Origin: Trichoderma breve
Taxonomy: Eukaryota > Ascomycota > Sordariomycetes > Hypocreales > Hypocreaceae
DNA length: 64,000 nucleotides
Direction of reading: 5' to 3'
Assembly: GCF_028502605.1 (NCBI RefSeq)
Contig: NC_079236.1
Location: 1,674,001-1,738,000 of the forward strand
The notes under the pieces were generated by a model. That model saw nothing but the letters and a program-made list of their open reading frames with translations. It had not been told where the DNA came from and ran no database searches. Below are positions 11,301 through 20,538 of this stretch, in pieces. Each line of letters begins with the position of its first letter. Position 1 is the first letter of the stretch. The position numbers were made by a program, and so were the translations under genes.

Positions 11301-12177
11301 TAAGGGTAGTGAAACTTGTTTACGAGCGCTGCTCTCCTACGGTTTCAATCTCGAGGCGGCTGACAGGAACAGCCGGACGCCGCTATTTCATGCTGCCTGG
11401 GGCCCGCATGAGGCCGCTATGCGGCTGCTGCTTGACCGGGGCGCGCAGATCGAGGCGACCGACAAGGATGGCCGGACACCGCTATCGTATGTCGTGGGCT
11501 GGAGCGGGGCTAAGGCCGCTATACAGCTGCTGCTTGACCGGGGCGCGCAGATTGAGGCGGCCAGCAACAACGGCCGGACACCACTATCATATGCCGTGGG
11601 CGACGTGAGAGGGAATGAGGCTATTGTACGGTTGCTGCTTGACCGGGGCGCGCAGATTGAGGCGGCCAGCAACAACGGCCGGACACCACTATCATATGCC
11701 GCGGGCATGAGTGGGAATGAGGCTATTGTACGGTTGCTGCTTGACCGGGGCGCGCAGATTGAGGCAGCCGATGAGGACAGCCGGACACCGCTATCATATG
11801 CCGCAGGGGACGGGAATAAGGCCATTGTACGGCTTCTGCTTGACCGGGGCGCGCAGATTGAGGCAGCTGATAAAGACGGTCGGACACCGCTATTAATCGC
11901 CGCGAGGACCAGGGATGAGGCCCTTGTACGGCTGCTGCTTGACCAAGGCGCACAGATTGAGGCGGCCAGTAAGGAAGGCCGGACGCCGCTATCATATGCC
12001 GCAGAGGCCGGAATTGAGGCCGTTGTACGGCTGCTGCTTGACCGGGGCGCACAGATTGAGGCAGCTGATAAAGACGGCTGGGCGCCGCTATCGTATGCTG
12101 GCCTGTATAAGAAAGAGACCGTTATACGGCTGCTCCAATTGCGTGGTGCTAAATCTTCACCCTTGATATCGTCTTAA
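8319..12177 (+). CDS. NOD-like receptor: PNP_UDP - NACHT - ankyrin
   Basis: Fungal STAND-type NLR of 1269 aa. Exons: 8319-9351 and 9401-12177, with one 49-nt intron (A|GTACGT...TTGTAG, phase 1). Residues about 30-335 are a purine nucleoside phosphorylase-like sensor/effector domain (GWVCALPIEMAAAEAML, VGIGGGVP, FEMEAAGL, RGICDYSDSHKN). A NACHT NTPase follows with Walker A GKPGAGKST near residue 408 and Walker B FIDALDEC near residue 512. Residues about 930-1265 are ankyrin repeats, the last seven nearly identical. Such proteins act in fungal nonself recognition, incompatibility or symbiont/pathogen sensing; that role is inferred from the family. Retention of the intron would stop after the PNP domain (350 aa). 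The gene lies between two 5S rRNA genes on the same strand. Confidence 0.95.
11332..12168 (+). repeat. Near-identical ankyrin-repeat array of the NLR
   Basis: The coding repeat GACCGGGGCGCGCAGAT recurs at starts spaced 102, 105, 102, 99, 99 and 99 nt (anchor GGCGCGCAG/GGCGCACAG at 11440, 11542, 11647, 11749, 11848, 11947, 12046). Each unit encodes an ankyrin motif such as RTPLSYAAG...VRLLLDRGAQIEA. All length changes are multiples of three, so frame is kept. The third and fourth units share a long identical DNA stretch. Repeats this similar at DNA level point to recent unequal exchange or gene conversion within the gene. Confidence 0.95.
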
Positions 12178-12439
12178 CCTCCATGCCTCCCACCCACTAC
12201 CCGCTCTGCACTCCCTTTACATACCAGGCATCTTAGGCAAATGGCATCTGCGAGAAACTGCTTCCGCAATCGCAACGAGCATGAATGGATATCTCTTTGG
12301 GTGGTGCTAAGGCACCTGTCTCCTTCTGTAGGAGTGTCTTTGCCTCCTTAAGATGCGAAGGACTTGTCTCGGGGGTTTGCCTTGAGCGCCTCAAGGGTCC
12401 TTCTGAATGGTTATAAGTTGTGGCAGTAGAATATCTAGC

Positions 12440-12559
12440 ACATACGACCATAGGTAGTGGAAAATTCGGGGTCCCGTCTGCTCCCCCATAGACAAGCCAC
12501 TAACCGGCAGATTAGTAGTTGAGTGGGTGACCATCAGCGAACACCGGCTGTTGTATGTT
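12440..12559 (+). rRNA. 5S ribosomal RNA (copy 2)
   Basis: A 120-nt fungal 5S gene, from ACATACGACCATAGG to TGTTGTATGTT, followed by a T5 terminator and a longer T-rich tract. TATA lies at 12412-12415, about 28 nt upstream of the RNA start, the position of the upstream element known for 5S genes of filamentous fungi. It is in the same orientation as copy 1, 5.4 kb away, with the NLR between them; homology does not extend into the flanks. Helix II and helix IV pair fully. Confidence 0.95.
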
Positions 12560-13133
12560 TTTGGTGTTTCTTTTTGCTTTTCTCTTTTTTTTTTTTGTGG
12601 TATCAGCGGCAGCTTTATATAGGATTTTCGGTGAACGGCGAGCGGCGAATCAACCCTGTCACAATTTTTGTCATTTTCCTAATTTGGAGTGCGGGGTGTG
12701 TGGTTAGTTGAGCCGCATTTCGGGTAAAATGCAACGTTGTTGAGATGACAAAGCCTAAAAAGCATCTCCCCGCACTCAGACTTGGCTCCTCTCAATTCGC
12801 GGTTTCTATAATGGATGCATTTTCCGGTTCTAGTATCATTCGTGCTGTAGGAACATGGTGCAATGAAAGTCATAGACATACAGGTGCGCGCAGATCGTAA
12901 TCTTGACAATCCGTTGTATGAACAGTTTACTCTAGATGCAAACATAGGCTTCTACTTACATGTTGATCTGCTACTTTAGGCATATACCTATGCAAACTAT
13001 CTAAACTGTGTAAGATGCAGCCAACATTGACTTCGTCATAAACATCCCAAGCGCCGTTTTTATCCATCAACATGAAATAATACACAGGGATATAAACTAC
13101 ACATAACTCTCTCCCCAACACTAGTCACACACT
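12560..13133. other. Intergenic between 5S copy 2 and LYS4 3' end
   Basis: A T-rich tract (12556-12597) directly follows the 5S gene. The rest is the probable 3' UTR and terminator region of LYS4 (minus). No coding signal is seen. Confidence 0.5.
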
Positions 13134-16100
13134 TTAAGCCTGCATTTTCGACTGCACCCACTTCACCACACCTCCCTTGGCAACGATTTCCTGAACGCTA
13201 GGAGGCATCTCTCCAACCTTTTGCTCCCAAGAAGAGCCATCTTGCTCCGTAATAGTGACTTTAGATCGGCGGACATCCCACAGCAGCTTCCAGCCCGTAC
13301 GGCGAGTCAGAGGCTTCTCCGCGTCGTCCTTGTACGCTTCACGAAGTCGCTCAATCAGCTTCGGGATTTCAATGCCAAGAAGAGCGTTGTTGATGCCTGG
13401 GAGTGTTTCCATTAGTTATTTGACATTACTAGGAAAGGCTGGAGAGCCTCATGGAAAACTCACTGTTGCGGCTGAAGATGTTGCCGAAGCTACCTGCAAC
13501 CACGAGAGGAATCTGCTTGGCTAGGATAGATGTTGCTGCTTGCTCTCGGGAGCTTCCACAGCCAAAGTTGAATCCGGTTACCAAAACATCATTTGGCCTA
13601 ATAATGTTGCCGAACTCGGTATCGTAGTTCTCCATGCACACCTTGGCCATTTGCTCTGTGGTCAGGCCATCCTGGTAGGTGTATTTCCCAGGGTAGATGC
13701 CATCAGTGTTGATGTTGTCATTATCACCTGCTTCAGTTAGTAAATGGATCTATAAACGCATAAAAGACCACTCACAGAAAACGATTTCGCCCTCAATCTT
13801 CTCGGGAAAGCCCGGGACGACAGTAGTCAACGTCTCTTCTTCAGCGGCCGCTGGGCTTGCCGATTCTTCAGCAGCGCCTTCAGCAGCGCCAATCAAGCTC
13901 TCCATCTCACCAAGGATCTTGTCAAAGGCATCTCCAACGGCGCGAGCTTTGTCGGCAGCAAAGTCGCCGCTCCCCTCGCCAAAGACTACTTTCTCCACGC
14001 CCTCGGGCTTTTGGTACCAGCTTGGGCTGGCAATCTTGCCCTGAATAGCACTGGCTGCGACGACCTCGGGGCTGGCGAGATAACACAGCGCCTTGGGACT
14101 TCCTAGAGACAACATTAGCATTGTATAAAAAGTTGGAACCATAGATTCGAATTACCCATGCGCCCTTTATAATTTCTGTTGCTCGCGGAAATGCCCACCT
14201 GGCCTTCCTCGAGTAAGCCCTATATCAATGATCAGCACTGAACTCAGACCTCTAGAACATGTATTATCTGTCACATACGGTGCCCTGTATTCTTTATTAG
14301 CACTGAACTCTTTCTGGAACATATAGCATCTGCCACATATATAACTTACTAGGCCAATGCAAGGACCACACCCAGCCGGAAGTAGCTGAGCCCCAGATTG
14401 TTCGAGAATCTGCCAGTCTCCCGCATCTTCCGCCATCTTCTGTTCAGCCACAGATGCAGGCGCAAGATAGAATTTGACGCGAGGATGAACCTTGGCAGGC
14501 TTGCCGTCCTTACCAGCCTCCCTGAATACACGAGCAGCAGCAGCGAAATCCTCACTTCTACCGTTGGTGCAACTCAGAAGATACGCCTTGTCTACAGCGA
14601 TATCCTGAGCCTCGAGATTCTTAACAGGGTTGGCAACCTTGACAGAGTTGGGACCAGCAACAAAGGGTGAGAGGGTGGATCTGTGGCCTTGTTAGAGTGA
14701 CCACTTTGGATGAAAACAAGGGTTCTTACAGGTTGAAGTAGAATTCCTTAGCATATTTAGCACCCGGATCAGCAACCATAGGGTTCTCCAAGAGCTTATC
14801 AATCCGCTCGTGATTGATCCGGTCCTTGGTAGGACTGTTAGACATGGCTGCGAGTGTTGCCCTGGCGCGGTACCATGAGATGAGCTTGTCATCAACAGGG
14901 AATAGTCCTACCCATACATGTTAGTAACTCAGCAGAAATTGCGAGAGAAGAGAGTTGGACCTGAAAGCGCTCCCCATTCAGTAGTCATGTTGGCGATTGT
15001 CAAGCGTTCGGAAATCGGAATGCTTGCCAGCGTCTGCTCAGACCCAGTGAACTCGACGCACATGTTGAGCACGTCATCTTTATTAAGCAAACCGCATAGG
15101 GCTATAATCGTGTCTTTTCCTGTGACGCCCGGAGGCAGGACCCCCGTGAAAGTGATTTTCACAGTCGGAGGGATCTGCCAGAACACCGTCGAGGTTGCCA
15201 GGACACTGGCAGCGTCTGAGCGGACGATGGCTGTGCCAAGGCACCCTACACCACCGTACATGTTTGAGTGACTATCACTAGCAACTAAATATGGCATTAG
15301 AAATAGACAAAGGACGATCCGGGTTTTGAGTTAACTGACCACTGACGGTTCCTGGCCAGGCATAGCCTTCTTCAATCATAATTTGGTGGCCAATACCGTG
15401 TTTTGCGGGATCTATCAAGTCAGTTCCATACGCTTCAAATATCTTTGGGATGGGGAAGTCCCGGTAGTGCTAGCATACAAAAGTCGATGCCATGAGTGTT
15501 GGCAAACTCCTCGATCAGGCGGTATTTGCGTAGATTTTGTTCAGAGTTGTTCTGCACGTCGTGGTCAAGCCTGCGAGCGATTAGACGATGAATACGGCTT
15601 CAATTGGAGGCAAGACAGCGTACGTCATGACGACCTGGCGATTATCCTTGACCGAGGTGGCACCCATTTCCATATACCTAAGTTCACTGCTTAGTTATCG
15701 TGCCACTACAACGAGTCAATCGAGTGTTCCTACTTGGTAATCACGGGCCATGAATTGTCGTGCGTCATGCTCTTGTGAGGCCTTTTGCAGAGTGTTTAGC
15801 TTGACTTCTTGATATCCTGACCATGTATCGACCAACCGCAACGTAATATAATCTCCAGCCTTGACTTTTTTCCCCTCGTGAAGGCCATCTGCGTGAAGTT
15901 GTACAATCTTCTCGGTAAGTGTCTGTGGATTGGCCGGGGCGGCGCCCAGGGAGGACTGGAGGACAGATGATCTGGGAGTGCTATCGATTTGCGACTGGAA
16001 GGCCTGTTGCCGTCGGGGACTGGATACGGTGTAGGTACGGAACTGGGCCCCAGATGCCGACAATAATCGCGAGCGTGTGATCGAGGTTCGAGCTTGCCGC

Positions 16101-16242
16101 GCCGCAAGGGCGGAGGCATTGAAAGCGATGGCTCTCCGCTGAAGAAATTCCAGAGTCAGTCAAATTTCGTCGAGGTTTGAACGAGGCGTCTATTAGCGAT
16201 AAAACGCCAATGATTGGTAGAGAAACTTACAAGTGCAGTCAT
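13134..16242 (-). CDS. LYS4: Homoaconitase, mitochondrial (lysine biosynthesis)
   Basis: 4Fe-4S hydro-lyase of the alpha-aminoadipate pathway, converting homocitrate to homoisocitrate in mitochondria; 778 aa. Fourteen exons (minus): 16242-16231, 16138-15837, 15781-15734, 15677-15624, 15570-15479, 15411-15340, 15284-14961, 14907-14730, 14680-14350, 14284-14279, 14219-14156, 14102-13776, 13727-13464, 13396-13134; total 2337 nt. The N-terminus is Arg/Ser/Ala-rich (about 40 residues), a mitochondrial presequence. Family signatures: [23 protein letters not shown], cluster ligands Cys398 (SCTNGR), Cys465 and Cys468 (CGPCIGL), [15 protein letters not shown], and the swivel-domain motif [13 protein letters not shown]. 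Exon 10 is a 6-nt micro-exon encoding Gly-Thr and is needed to give the family sequence CIGL-GT-GLLEEG. The exon 2 donor (CG|GTTGGT) is weak but required for frame and homology. Confidence 0.95.
14220..14349 (-). other. LYS4: Duplicated intron pair around a 6-nt micro-exon in LYS4
   Basis: Intron A is 14349-14285 (65 nt, GTAAGT...ACAG), the micro-exon GGCACC is 14284-14279, and intron B is 14278-14220 (59 nt, GTATGT...ATAG). The two introns align over most of their length: GTGGCAGAT / GTGACAGAT, ATGTTCCAGA / ATGTTCTAGA, then the identical GAGTTCAGTGCT, then a branch region and CAG|GGC / TAG|GGC. Skipping the micro-exon keeps frame but deletes two residues next to cluster ligand Cys468. The homology is seen directly; its origin by intron copying is inferred. 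Confidence 0.85.
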
Positions 16243-17034
16243 GATCAATAGCTGTAGCCTTGAAATGGAATTGACGATTCCAAAGAGGCCGTCGCAGGCG
16301 ATTGAGCGTCAACAGCGAAAAGGCAAGAGTGCACGCTGATGCTGGTGATGGCTTCAATTCGACTCACTGCACAGAGCCCCGGCCTCGGAGCTACGTCACA
16401 AGCAAATGGAAAAGAAAAAAAAAAATACACCGGCTGTGATTGGCTAGAGATGTCGAAAGCCATTATGGCGCGTGAGTTCTAGTAGTGGGGCTTAAGCTGC
16501 TAGATTTACAGCCCCATACAATCTAAGCTGCCCGATGAACTACATACATAAAAACCCACCTATGCACGTCAGATCTCGAGATACAGCTGGGCAAGGGATC
16601 TACTATGCAGCTTGGTTCAATGTAACTCTCTGTACAATTACTCAGTAAACGACCTAGTACAGGTGTATCCTCTTATCAACTCATTTGGCAGAACAAAGTA
16701 AATAAAGGCCATCAGAACTGGTGCATCCTTGACAATACATGTGCATATACTCTCATCTTCTACTCGTACATTCGTAACCGCAGATATATAATACATGAAC
16801 AGCCTTTTACCATAAATCCATGACCGCGCGCCTCCCGAAAGATCATATCGTTGTTCATACATAACCAACTCCAAGCCACAATATCCATAACTCTTATTCA
16901 TGTAATCCAACAAAAACAGAAAAGAACTCCATGTGTAGCCCCATACTGTTGTACATCGCCGAACAAACTCATCTTATACTTTACTGGAATGGCCCAGGTG
17001 TGACGGTTAACATTTGTGTGATGTGCTTCGGATC
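16243..17034. other. Intergenic between LYS4 and MIP1
   Basis: This holds the LYS4 promoter (minus) and the MIP1 3' region. A CCAAT-type element is present on the minus strand near 16436-16443 (plus reads TGATTGGC). No TGACTCA Gcn4/CPC1 consensus was found. No coding signal is seen. Confidence 0.5.
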
Positions 17035-20000
17035 TTAATGCAAAGGCATGCCACTCTTAATACCGTGACCCCCGTTCTGATGATTGTAGCTTCTTTTGTA
17101 CGAGCCCGAGACGGGCTCATTCACCCATGTGCACCATGTGTCTACATCGGTTGCGTTATGACGAAGCACATCCTTAGGCGGCGCTGCTGGGGGCATTTGC
17201 GCTTTATACTTCGGTGTTGTAGATCTTGACGTTGTAGACCTCGGCGTGGTAGACTTCTGCGTTGTAGCCTTGCGCAAATTATTGACAATATCCTGCAACT
17301 CTTGGTCATCGTTCGCAATCTGAGCTTTGATAAACGATATGTTATTCTGCCCCGATTCTTGAAGTGTTTGCATTATTGGAGTACGCGGCGTATACACTAT
17401 ACCATCCAACTTTGGAGCAAACTTGGGATCCGGAACGATGGACGGATCGAGCATCGCCTCAGCACCCTTGTCCAGCAAAGTTTGGATATCCAAGCTCTCG
17501 CCATGAGGAATCGGAGTTTTGTGACTAGGAGTGACGCAGTCCATGTTGACTTCTTTGCGCAGAACGTGATCAATGTCGACGGCAGAGAAGAAAGCGCAGG
17601 ACTGGGGGAGATCGTTTATGCCCACTTGTTGCGCGAACATGGCCCGGGTCCAAATATTTGCTACCTGGAGTGCAAGTGCAGCCCGGTATTTATCCTCGTT
17701 CTTCACCAGATACCGAATTTCATCGTGGACTGTGATGGCCAGTCGAGCATCGAGGTTGAACCGGCGAATCAAGTAGTCCATAGAAACGATTAACAAGTGG
17801 AGATAATCGACGCCCGAGGATTGAATAGCCCAGTTGATGCGGGAAGGCAGGTAGCCACCCTTGCTCACAAAGCGGCTCATAAGTGCTTGTGTGATACCGG
17901 CTCCCAACACCGGTGTTCGGGCCCAATCCTGTTCCGCAAACTCTTCCAGTTTATTGAATACAAACGACTCCGTTCCACCTCTCCAGAATTTGTGCTGGTT
18001 TATGACCCTGCGGATCGTCTTGGTGCCTTTCGTGTTGGCATAGAGTCTCTGAGCAATAGTCATTGCCTCGCTTTCACTGAGCGCAGGATTAAATTGTCGT
18101 AGGAGAGTGGCAGCAAAGTTCAGCCCAGCTCCGTAGATACGTCCGTAGTTGAAGACCTTCGCGTCATTTCTAGTGATACCCAAGATCGCCGCTGTCCGCG
18201 AATGCAGGTCTGTGCCTGCAGCTTTTGTCCCCTCAAGCGTCATGAAACCAATTGCATTTCCGCCATGGATTTTGAATGTCGCATCGCCCATCAAGCTAGC
18301 AATCCACAGTTCTTCCGAGTCTACATCGGCACCCACAAAGCAATAACCATCTGGGGCTTTGACCATCGACTTTAACTCAGACCCAACACGGTTCTTCTTG
18401 GCATTGCTTGCCGTGAGCCAGGTTTTCTCAACTGCTCGCCGAGTGATTGTACCCATGGGAATAACTTGGGGTAAAATAAAGCCCTGGCGCTTTTCTCCAG
18501 CCTCCATCGCCTTACCCTCTTCAGTAGCGAGTATGTCGTTTTCGTAGACAACCATTTGGGACTTTATCCTATCGCGCGCGCTTATCCAGTAGGAACAAGA
18601 GGCGTTCATTTCCAGTGCCTCTTTAGCATACTCATACTCTGATGATAGTGTTCCATTTTCGAAATAGTTGAGATATCCTTTTGCCATAGGGTTCGAGCAG
18701 CGAGCGGTGGGACCATCTTTATGAGGGAGCTTAAAGTATGAGTGCCCCCAATCGGTGCGCAAGGCAGGGTCAGAGTCATCAAAGACACACTCTGGCATCT
18801 TCTTTGCAATGTAACCGGACACATCGGTTGGGCTGACTCGAAACACCCAGCCATACTTGTTAGACCAGAATAATGGGTGCCCGTCCCAAGCCAACTTCAA
18901 TAGCAAAGGGGCAATGCGACTTCGCACCGTCAGGTTTATAGGGGCGTTTTTACTGGCATAGAGATCCCTATACCATTTCGGCTTCCCTGCCATCTTCTGT
19001 CTTGCATCTCGTATTGGTGGATCACCCTTGCGTTTGGCTTTGACATACCTAGGCTCTTGTACTGACCAGTCCAGTTGCATCATCCAGGGATCTTTTCCCC
19101 AAATCTCGGGGCTGTCCGTCAGTTCAATGGCTTTCTTCGCCAGATCCTCTAACCTCTTCTGGACCGATTCAAGGAGGTTATTGTATAGTGCATCAGCATT
19201 AGCGATGTATTGCTCCCAAGTCTCGTTGACCGGCAGAATAACGGATGACAAGTGCCTCAGGGCAGCGAAACTGACTGGGTGTGGGCAAACGTTTAAGAAG
19301 CTAGGAAGAACGATTTGATATACTCTGTGGGTGGTGGACACATCTGCAGCGCAGTATTCCAGAAGTTGGTCCAACTGTTTCAGTATGACCTCGCGGTCGG
19401 TCTCGGCAAAGTCATCCCGTTTGCTTTTGTCGATTGTGACGTTGAGATGGAATTTGGCGACATCCCGCAGTGAGTTGACTGAGCTTCTCTCGACCCACAG
19501 CTCCTCCTCTTCGTGTATGCTAGGATTGCTCAAAAGCTCAACCATGCCGTGATCAGGATCTTGGCTAGCCACTCTTTCTCGCATCTCTCGATTTTTCTTG
19601 AACCTCTGCCAGGTCGGGCGTTGTCGTGAGCACATGCCGTTAACAGCAACGTGCAGTGACATGGTATCTAGGAATCCAGTTCTAGTTTGCTTGAGATTGT
19701 ACTCTTCCAATATTCTTGCTCTGTCATAGCCAACATTGTGTCCCACGATGATACGGTCCTTGGCTGGGTCGCCTATCGGTATTAGCTGTCGCTCGTTGTC
19801 TGTCTCGCCTAGTAGCCAAGGAGATAGCCATGAGTACCATGCCGTGGGGCTAACCGCGCATGCCATTACTGCGAAGTGGTGATTTTTATACATGACTTCT
19901 GTGTCAAAACACAGCATCTCTTCATCGGGGGATTCTACCGACTCCGGTGGTGTCCCATCAGAGTGATATTTGGTCCACCCGCTTTGGTGCACCCATTGTT

Positions 20001-20538
20001 TCGGCTTCAGAGGGACATTTGCACACGTGAATTCTTTGGCAAGCCGCAAGTACGGTTCGGCACAATCGATTCCAAGCTTGTGAAAATGTTCGTCGAGGGT
20101 CTTGCCCTTGAGTTCGGGCAGGTCGAAAGCAACAGGTTCAGAGGTATCCGTGTTCTTTCCATAGAGGTCATGTCGTTTTAAATGGTCTCTTGACAGCCTT
20201 ACCAGCTCCTCAGGCGGCGGTTTAGAACCTCCAGGAAATATCTGAGGGAAGATGTGATCGCTAAGTTGCTGCACACCAACTTCATTGTATCGCGAAGAGG
20301 AAGACACTGTTATTGCAATATCAGCTACCAATATCAAAATCTCAAATGCAGGGAGTGTCGCAAGCATCTTACAAGCTAGAGACTTGGCATCCTTGGCTTC
20401 ATCCCTTTGTACAACATCAGCGAGCCATCGCGACTGCGCTTCCCACGCAATGCGACGTCCTCGGTGGCGAGCAAGCCGAACGAAGCTCGCTACCGGAGCT
20501 CGCTGGAGCTTGCCAGCGGCAGAGTAGAGTGCTCTCAT
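17035..20538 (-). CDS. MIP1: DNA polymerase gamma, mitochondrial
   Basis: Family A polymerase that replicates mtDNA. The frame is open for 1167 codons, but a 66-nt in-frame intron is likely (20372-20307: CTT|GTAAGA...AACAG, branch GCTGAT), giving exons 20538-20373 and 20306-17035 and 1145 aa. It would otherwise insert a hydrophobic stretch (LPAFEILILVADIAI) absent from the family. The N-terminus is basic (RLARHRGRR), a mitochondrial presequence. In spliced numbering, the exonuclease motifs are FDTE near 190, VGHNVGYDRARI near 245 and YCAADVSTTHRVY near 375. Polymerase motifs are A (VGADVDSEELWIASL, ~713), B (RNDAKVFNYGRIYGAG, ~768) and C (VHDEIR, ~917). The C-terminal extension holds a short TTPRS-type repeat. 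It lies in tandem upstream of LYS4. Confidence 0.96.
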   Translation of the reverse strand: MRALYSAAGKLQRAPVASFVRLARHRGRRIAWEAQSRWLADVVQRDEAKDAKSLACKMLATLPAFEILILVADIAITVSSSSRYNEVGVQQLSDHIFPQIFPGGSKPPPEELVRLSRDHLKRHDLYGKNTDTSEPVAFDLPELKGKTLDEHFHKLGIDCAEPYLRLAKEFTCANVPLKPKQWVHQSGWTKYHSDGTPPESVESPDEEMLCFDTEVMYKNHHFAVMACAVSPTAWYSWLSPWLLGETDNERQLIPIGDPAKDRIIVGHNVGYDRARILEEYNLKQTRTGFLDTMSLHVAVNGMCSRQRPTWQRFKKNREMRERVASQDPDHGMVELLSNPSIHEEEELWVERSSVNSLRDVAKFHLNVTIDKSKRDDFAETDREVILKQLDQLLEYCAADVSTTHRVYQIVLPSFLNVCPHPVSFAALRHLSSVILPVNETWEQYIANADALYNNLLESVQKRLEDLAKKAIELTDSPEIWGKDPWMMQLDWSVQEPRYVKAKRKGDPPIRDARQKMAGKPKWYRDLYASKNAPINLTVRSRIAPLLLKLAWDGHPLFWSNKYGWVFRVSPTDVSGYIAKKMPECVFDDSDPALRTDWGHSYFKLPHKDGPTARCSNPMAKGYLNYFENGTLSSEYEYAKEALEMNASCSYWISARDRIKSQMVVYENDILATEEGKAMEAGEKRQGFILPQVIPMGTITRRAVEKTWLTASNAKKNRVGSELKSMVKAPDGYCFVGADVDSEELWIASLMGDATFKIHGGNAIGFMTLEGTKAAGTDLHSRTAAILGITRNDAKVFNYGRIYGAGLNFAATLLRQFNPALSESEAMTIAQRLYANTKGTKTIRRVINQHKFWRGGTESFVFNKLEEFAEQDWARTPVLGAGITQALMSRFVSKGGYLPSRINWAIQSSGVDYLHLLIVSMDYLIRRFNLDARLAITVHDEIRYLVKNEDKYRAALALQVANIWTRAMFAQQVGINDLPQSCAFFSAVDIDHVLRKEVNMDCVTPSHKTPIPHGESLDIQTLLDKGAEAMLDPSIVPDPKFAPKLDGIVYTPRTPIMQTLQESGQNNISFIKAQIANDDQELQDIVNNLRKATTQKSTTPRSTTSRSTTPKYKAQMPPAAPPKDVLRHNATDVDTWCTWVNEPVSGSYKRSYNHQNGGHGIKSGMPLH

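Noticed and set aside
14279..14284. Reading LYS4 14350 to 14219 as one 130-nt intron
   Set aside because: This keeps frame but deletes Gly-Thr from the conserved CIGLGTGLL segment. Treating GGCACC as a micro-exon restores it with consensus splice sites on both sides.
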